Assembly: GCF_017876495.1 (NCBI RefSeq)
Contig: NZ_JAGIOB010000001.1
Coordinates: 1,922,001 to 1,986,000 of the forward strand
Length of the DNA: 64,000 bases
Reading direction: 5' to 3'
Source: Microlunatus capsulatus
Lineage (GTDB): Bacteria; Actinomycetota; Actinomycetes; Propionibacteriales; Propionibacteriaceae
Shown piece after piece: positions 60,116 through 64,000 of the stretch. Position 1 is the first letter of the stretch, and every line of letters begins with the position of its first letter. The notes under the pieces are model-generated. The model did no database searches. It was not told where the DNA came from and saw only the letters and a program-made list of their open reading frames with translations. Position numbers and translations under genes: made by a program.

Positions 60116-62160
60116 ACGACCTCCTCCGTCAGCTCCGGCTCAAGGACCCTGCCCTGGCAGCAGATCTGCAGCGCGAGGTGGACGCACTTGTCGACCGCCG
60201 CGCCTTCGGTTTGAACTTCGAGCGCCACGTCCCCGAGGCGGTCGAACTGCCCGGTCGTAAGGTCCGCCGCGGCGACAAGGTCCGCATCCTGCCGCTGCGC
60301 GGCAGCATGCCGACGACAGCGGATCGGCGGCTGTGGCGGGTCGGTAGACTCTCGTCGGGAAAAGCGTCCCTCGAGGCGATGGACGGCGAGGACCCGCGGG
60401 ACACCGCTATGTCGTCAGTTGACGACTTGGTCGTGGTCGCCGAGTTCCGCGACCCGATCTACCCCGGCCTGATTTCAAACGGCAAGGTCGAGCGCGGCGG
60501 CGACGAGCCCTTTCACATAGTCATCAACGCCGAAAATTACCACGCGTTACAAACGCTATTATTCACTCATCGCGGCAAAATTGACTGTATATATATTGAT
60601 CCACCTTATAACACGGGAAATGAGGGCTGGATCTACAACGACCGTTACGTCGCTGACGACGACCACTACAAGCACAGCAAGTGGCTCGCATTTATGGAGC
60701 GCCGGCTGCTGCTTGCGCGTGAACTGCTCAAGGACACCGGGGTGCTGATCGTCGCAATTGGCGACGACGAGCACCACCGGTTGAGGTCGCTGCTCGACCA
60801 GATCTTCGGCACGAGCAACTTTCTTGCAAATGTGGCCTGGGAAGGCGTGCGCAAAAATGACTCTAGATACGTTTCCTCCTCGATCGACTACATGCTCATG
60901 TACGCAAAATCAGCGGACGGTCTCACCGCCCACAATGTTCGATGGCGCGAGCCTAAACCCGGAGTTTCGGAGGTTGTAAGACAAGGAGGACTAGCGTGGC
61001 AAGCTGCTATAGATCTGGGCAAAGTTGGACCAGAAGCGAGCGCGATAGCACAGAATCAACTTCGCCGCTGGTGGAAATCTATTCCGAGCGATCACCCAGC
61101 GAAGTCCAACCCTGGGCTAGCAATTTATGATCGCGTCGAGCATCTTCCCGGCCGGGAGGGGTGGGTTTACCGCACGCTGCCGCTAAGCTCGCCAAATCCG
61201 CGCGCCAATCTAATGTATGAAGTTATGCATCCGTCGGGCTCGCCTTGCAAGATGCCTCCGAATGGCTGGCGCTGGAGCCGGGACGTCATGTCCGAGCGGA
61301 TTGCCTCTGGCGATGTCCTATTCGGCGCAACTTCCGAATCGGGCGTCCAATATAAGAGATACCTTACTAGCGACGATTCGCAAGCTGTCAGCCCCGTCTT
61401 CAACCAGGACCGCGCGGCGGCTTCGAGCCGCCTGACGTCAATTCTAGGTGAGAGACGATTTCCCTACCCGAAGGATCACACGGTGCTGATGCGATGGTTC
61501 AACATCGTCGCGCCGCAGGATGCCCTCATCCTCGACTTCTTCGGCGGCTCCGGCAGCACTTCGGAGGCCGTCATACGGCTCAATGCGGAGGACGGGGGCG
61601 CACGTCAGTGTCTTCTAGTCACTAACAATGAGATTCCCTCGACGGACGCGAAGACCCTTGCAAAGGCGGGATACCGGGAGGGAGACCAGGAGTGGGAGAA
61701 GTTGGGCGTCCACGACTATGTGGCCAAGCCTCGAATCATTGCGGTGGTAGACGGCGAGCGGCCAGACGGATCGAAGTACCAAGACACTGTTGCGGCAAAT
61801 ATTGAGTTCTTCACCCTCACGTACGAGGCGCCGCTGCGCGTGGCTAGCCACCGTGAGTTCGAGCGGATCGCGCCGCTGCTGTGGTTGCGTGCGGGTTCCG
61901 TGGGTCGGCGGATCAACGACATCAAGGCCGGCTGGGACGTGGCCGAGACCTACGGCGTGCTGGCCAACCTCGACCAGGTCGAAGCGTTTCTGCATGCGCT
62001 GAAGGAGCAGGAGGCCGCAACTCTGGTCTTCGTGGTGACAGACGAAAACCGGCTCTTCGAGTCGGTGTGTCGCGATCTTCCGGACCACGTGGAGCCGGTG
62101 CGGCTCTACGAGTCGTACCTCCGTAACTTCGAGATTGAGTCTGGACGGGGAGCCCGGTGA
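60103..62160 (+). CDS. Type III-like DNA adenine methyltransferase (Mod)
   Basis: A 685-aa beta-class N6-adenine methyltransferase. The catalytic motif IV, IDPPYNTGNEGW, is at about residue 165 and the SAM-binding motif I, LDFFGGSGSTSEAV, at about 476, so the order is IV-TRD-I as in Mod proteins. The region between (about 240-450) is the target-recognition domain. The N-terminal 110 residues are an extra helical/beta segment. Base composition is uneven: 60510-60620 and 60830-61480 are clearly AT-richer than the rest of the cassette, with non-preferred codons. The start is a GTG inside the SF1 helicase gene. It would modify host DNA; the Res-like protein is encoded next. Confidence 0.9.
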   Translation: MSRLNDLLRQLRLKDPALAADLQREVDALVDRRAFGLNFERHVPEAVELPGRKVRRGDKVRILPLRGSMPTTADRRLWRVGRLSSGKASLEAMDGEDPRDTAMSSVDDLVVVAEFRDPIYPGLISNGKVERGGDEPFHIVINAENYHALQTLLFTHRGKIDCIYIDPPYNTGNEGWIYNDRYVADDDHYKHSKWLAFMERRLLLARELLKDTGVLIVAIGDDEHHRLRSLLDQIFGTSNFLANVAWEGVRKNDSRYVSSSIDYMLMYAKSADGLTAHNVRWREPKPGVSEVVRQGGLAWQAAIDLGKVGPEASAIAQNQLRRWWKSIPSDHPAKSNPGLAIYDRVEHLPGREGWVYRTLPLSSPNPRANLMYEVMHPSGSPCKMPPNGWRWSRDVMSERIASGDVLFGATSESGVQYKRYLTSDDSQAVSPVFNQDRAAASSRLTSILGERRFPYPKDHTVLMRWFNIVAPQDALILDFFGGSGSTSEAVIRLNAEDGGARQCLLVTNNEIPSTDAKTLAKAGYREGDQEWEKLGVHDYVAKPRIIAVVDGERPDGSKYQDTVAANIEFFTLTYEAPLRVASHREFERIAPLLWLRAGSVGRRINDIKAGWDVAETYGVLANLDQVEAFLHALKEQEAATLVFVVTDENRLFESVCRDLPDHVEPVRLYESYLRNFEIESGRGAR

Positions 62161-64000
62161 AGTTCCGGCTGCATGATTACCAGGCCGAGGCCGTCGCTGA
62201 CGTTCTTGAGCGACTCGAGGAAGCCAAGACAATCTACGAACGCGACGACACGGTGTCGTCGTTCTCGCTGACCGCGAGCACCGGCGCGGGCAAGACGGTC
62301 ATGGCGGCTGCGGTAATCGAGGCGCTGTTCTACGGCAACAGCGACCTCGACTTCGAGCCGGACCCCGGCGCGGTGGTGATCTGGTTCTCCGACGACCCCA
62401 ACCTCAACGACCAGACCCGTGGTCGGCTGATGGAGGCCGCGGATAAACTGCTGCACTCCGACCTGGTCACGGTCGCGCCACCCTTTGCCAAGCCCCGGCT
62501 CGACCCGGGCAAGGTCTACTTCCTCAACACTCAGCGGCTCGGTCGCAACTCGCTGCTCACCCGTGGGCATGACGCGGACGAGGGTGAGTCGCTCCCGGGC
62601 CTCGCTCGCGACGCCCATCCGGACCTGCAGGGTTGGACGATCTGGGAGACGATCGCCAACACCATCCACGCCGAGGACACAACCGTCTACCTGGTTCTCG
62701 ATGAGGCACACCGCGGGTTCAACACGAAGGCCAAGTCCGAAAAGCCCACGATCATCAAGCGACTGGTCGACGGGCACGCCGGGTACCCACCGATCCCGGT
62801 GGTCTGGGGGATCTCGGCCACCATCGAGCGGTTCGAGGTGGCGATGCACGCGGTCAGCCGGACGCGACGCCAGCTCCCCATGGTCACCGTCAACGGCTTC
62901 CGCGTGCAGGAGTCCGGCCTCGTGAAGGACACGATCGTCCTCGAGATCCCGGCCGAGGCGGGCGCCTTCGACTCCGTCCTCGTTCGGCGTGCGGCGCGCA
63001 AGCTGCGCGAGTCCTCGGAACGGTGGGGCCGGTACGCGGACTCGCAGAGCCTGCCCACCGTCGTGCGACCGTTGCTCGTGCTGCAGTCGCCGGCCGCTCC
63101 CGATCCCGACGACATCGCTCGCGCTCTGGACACCATTTTCGCCGAACTGCCCGAGTTGGACGAGGCTTCGGTGCGGCACGTGCTCGGTGAGCACACAGTG
63201 CAGAGGTTCGGGACTTGGGAGGTGGAGTACATCGAGCCACAGCGGGTGGAGGACACGACGCGGGTGCGGGTTCTGATCGCCAAGGACGCGATCTCAACCG
63301 GGTGGGACTGCCCGCGGGCCGAGGTGCTGGTGTCGTTCCGTCCGGCGAAGGACCACACCCACATCACCCAGCTGCTCGGGCGGATGGTCCGCAACCCGCT
63401 CGCGCGGCGGATCCCCGGCGACGAGAAGCTCAACTCGGTCGAGTGCATTCTGCCCTTCTTCGACCGCACCACCGCGGGGAAGGTCGTCAAGTTCCTCACC
63501 GGAGCAACCGAGGGCGTCGACCTCGCCGGCAAGAAGGTCATTCATGAGGAGTGCTCCCTCAAGCCGAACCCTGACGTTTCGGACGAGATCTGGTCGTGCT
63601 GGGACGCCTTGCCCAGCGAGACCGTGCCCAAGCGTGGGGCGTCGCCGGTTCGGCGGCTCACGTCGCTGGCGCTGGCGCTGTCTCAAGACGGGCTACGCCC
63701 TGGGGCGATCGCCGACGCCGAGACGCGGATGCACGTGCTGCTCGACGAGGCGGGGGCGACGCATGCCGACCAGGCGGAACGCGCCGTGGCCGAGGTGTGG
63801 GCCGTCCGCGGCCAGTCGATCGCGGGGCGGATCGGCAAGCCGGGAGCGCAGTTGACGTACGCAGACTTCGTCGAACGGGCGGACGACCGCGCGATCCGGG
63901 TGGCCTTCGAGGACGCACGTAAGGCATTCGGCCCGGACGTCGCGACGTCGTACGTCAACCACCTGGCGGGCGACGACGACTCCGGCGACGACAGCCTGCG
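62157..64000 (+). CDS. Type III restriction Res-like DEAH helicase, cut by window edge
   Basis: The GTG start overlaps the Mod stop (GTGA) and the frame stays open to the edge, at least 614 residues. Motif I is TASTGAGKTVMAAAV (about 41), motif II VLDEAHRGF (about 181), motif III WGISATIERF (about 220), motif V AISTGWDCPRAEVL and motif VI LLGRMVRNPLARR (about 405). These belong to the Res subunit of type III restriction enzymes. The C-terminal PD-(D/E)XK endonuclease, if present, lies beyond the window, so nuclease activity cannot be confirmed here. Confidence 0.9.
   Translation, partial: MKFRLHDYQAEAVADVLERLEEAKTIYERDDTVSSFSLTASTGAGKTVMAAAVIEALFYGNSDLDFEPDPGAVVIWFSDDPNLNDQTRGRLMEAADKLLHSDLVTVAPPFAKPRLDPGKVYFLNTQRLGRNSLLTRGHDADEGESLPGLARDAHPDLQGWTIWETIANTIHAEDTTVYLVLDEAHRGFNTKAKSEKPTIIKRLVDGHAGYPPIPVVWGISATIERFEVAMHAVSRTRRQLPMVTVNGFRVQESGLVKDTIVLEIPAEAGAFDSVLVRRAARKLRESSERWGRYADSQSLPTVVRPLLVLQSPAAPDPDDIARALDTIFAELPELDEASVRHVLGEHTVQRFGTWEVEYIEPQRVEDTTRVRVLIAKDAISTGWDCPRAEVLVSFRPAKDHTHITQLLGRMVRNPLARRIPGDEKLNSVECILPFFDRTTAGKVVKFLTGATEGVDLAGKKVIHEECSLKPNPDVSDEIWSCWDALPSETVPKRGASPVRRLTSLALALSQDGLRPGAIADAETRMHVLLDEAGATHADQAERAVAEVWAVRGQSIAGRIGKPGAQLTYADFVERADDRAIRVAFEDARKAFGPDVATSYVNHLAGDDDSGDDSL

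Noticed and set aside
35717-64000. Complete Dnd/Ssp, BREX or DISARM system
   Set aside because: Key genes (DndBCDE or SspBCD, PglZ, DUF1998 protein) were looked for and not found in the window.
27702-64000. Prophage
   Set aside because: No capsid, terminase, portal, tail or lysis genes.

Overview
The window reads as a chromosomal segment of a high-GC actinobacterium. The left 27.5 kb is very GC-rich with strong third-position GC bias. It carries an Lsr2-family nucleoid protein, a PASTA-type Ser/Thr kinase, a 6C-type small RNA, DUF3817, DUF2975 and DUF2891 genes and an MT0933-like antitoxin. Many starts appear leaderless: a TANNNT-like -10 lies 6-7 nt before an ATG or GTG with no Shine-Dalgarno. 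The gene set fits Geodermatophilaceae or a near relative, but this is a guess from gene content, not a placement.

Region 1 (1-27.5 kb) is core or ordinary accessory chromosome. It holds two amidohydrolases flanking a VanB-type flavin/2Fe-2S reductase, a TfoX-N protein, DUF2891, a tandem pair of 82-bp palindromic repeats, a BNR-repeat protein, a PASTA kinase, an RsbA-like MEDS/ATPase protein, an Lsr2 paralogue, a LacI regulator, a DUF2975/Xre/membrane-protein operon, NmrA with a divergent TetR, a 6C-like sRNA next to a cold-shock gene, YeiH with its divergent LysR, an aldo/keto reductase, and two divergent TetR/MFS efflux pairs whose operators can be read directly.

Region 2 (27.5 kb to the right edge, at least 36 kb) is an integrated island. 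It begins at a minus-strand tRNA 3'-half fragment (27496-27532), where composition becomes AT-rich, followed by a tyrosine-recombinase gene broken by two frameshifts and a stop. The intact tRNA should lie at the far right end, beyond this window.

The island is packed with anti-phage-type genes: (i) a UDG-fold-like protein, a small conserved protein, a frameshifted tyrosine phosphatase and a VWA protein, divergent from an Xre regulator; (ii) a macro-SIR2 NADase-type effector; (iii) an ISL3-family IS remnant; (iv) cassette A, a four-gene minus-strand operon with 1-4 nt overlaps: SF1 helicase, NERD-pseudokinase-kinase-P-loop ATPase fusion, unknown 537-aa protein, and a 1674-aa PD-(D/E)XK plus HerA-type ATPase. 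The order and sizes recall dptF-dptG-dptH; (v) cassette B, an eight-gene plus-strand polycistron running off the right edge: DUF6361, PLD nuclease, large SNF2-like helicase, unknown 510-aa protein, RecB/Cas4-like nuclease with a Cys cluster, SF1 helicase, type III-like Mod methyltransferase and Res helicase. A and B diverge from one 524-bp region. I see no DndBCDE/SspBCD modification genes, no PglZ and no DUF1998, so neither cassette matches a complete Dnd, BREX or DISARM locus. The A+B locus is the best candidate here for an undescribed defence system.
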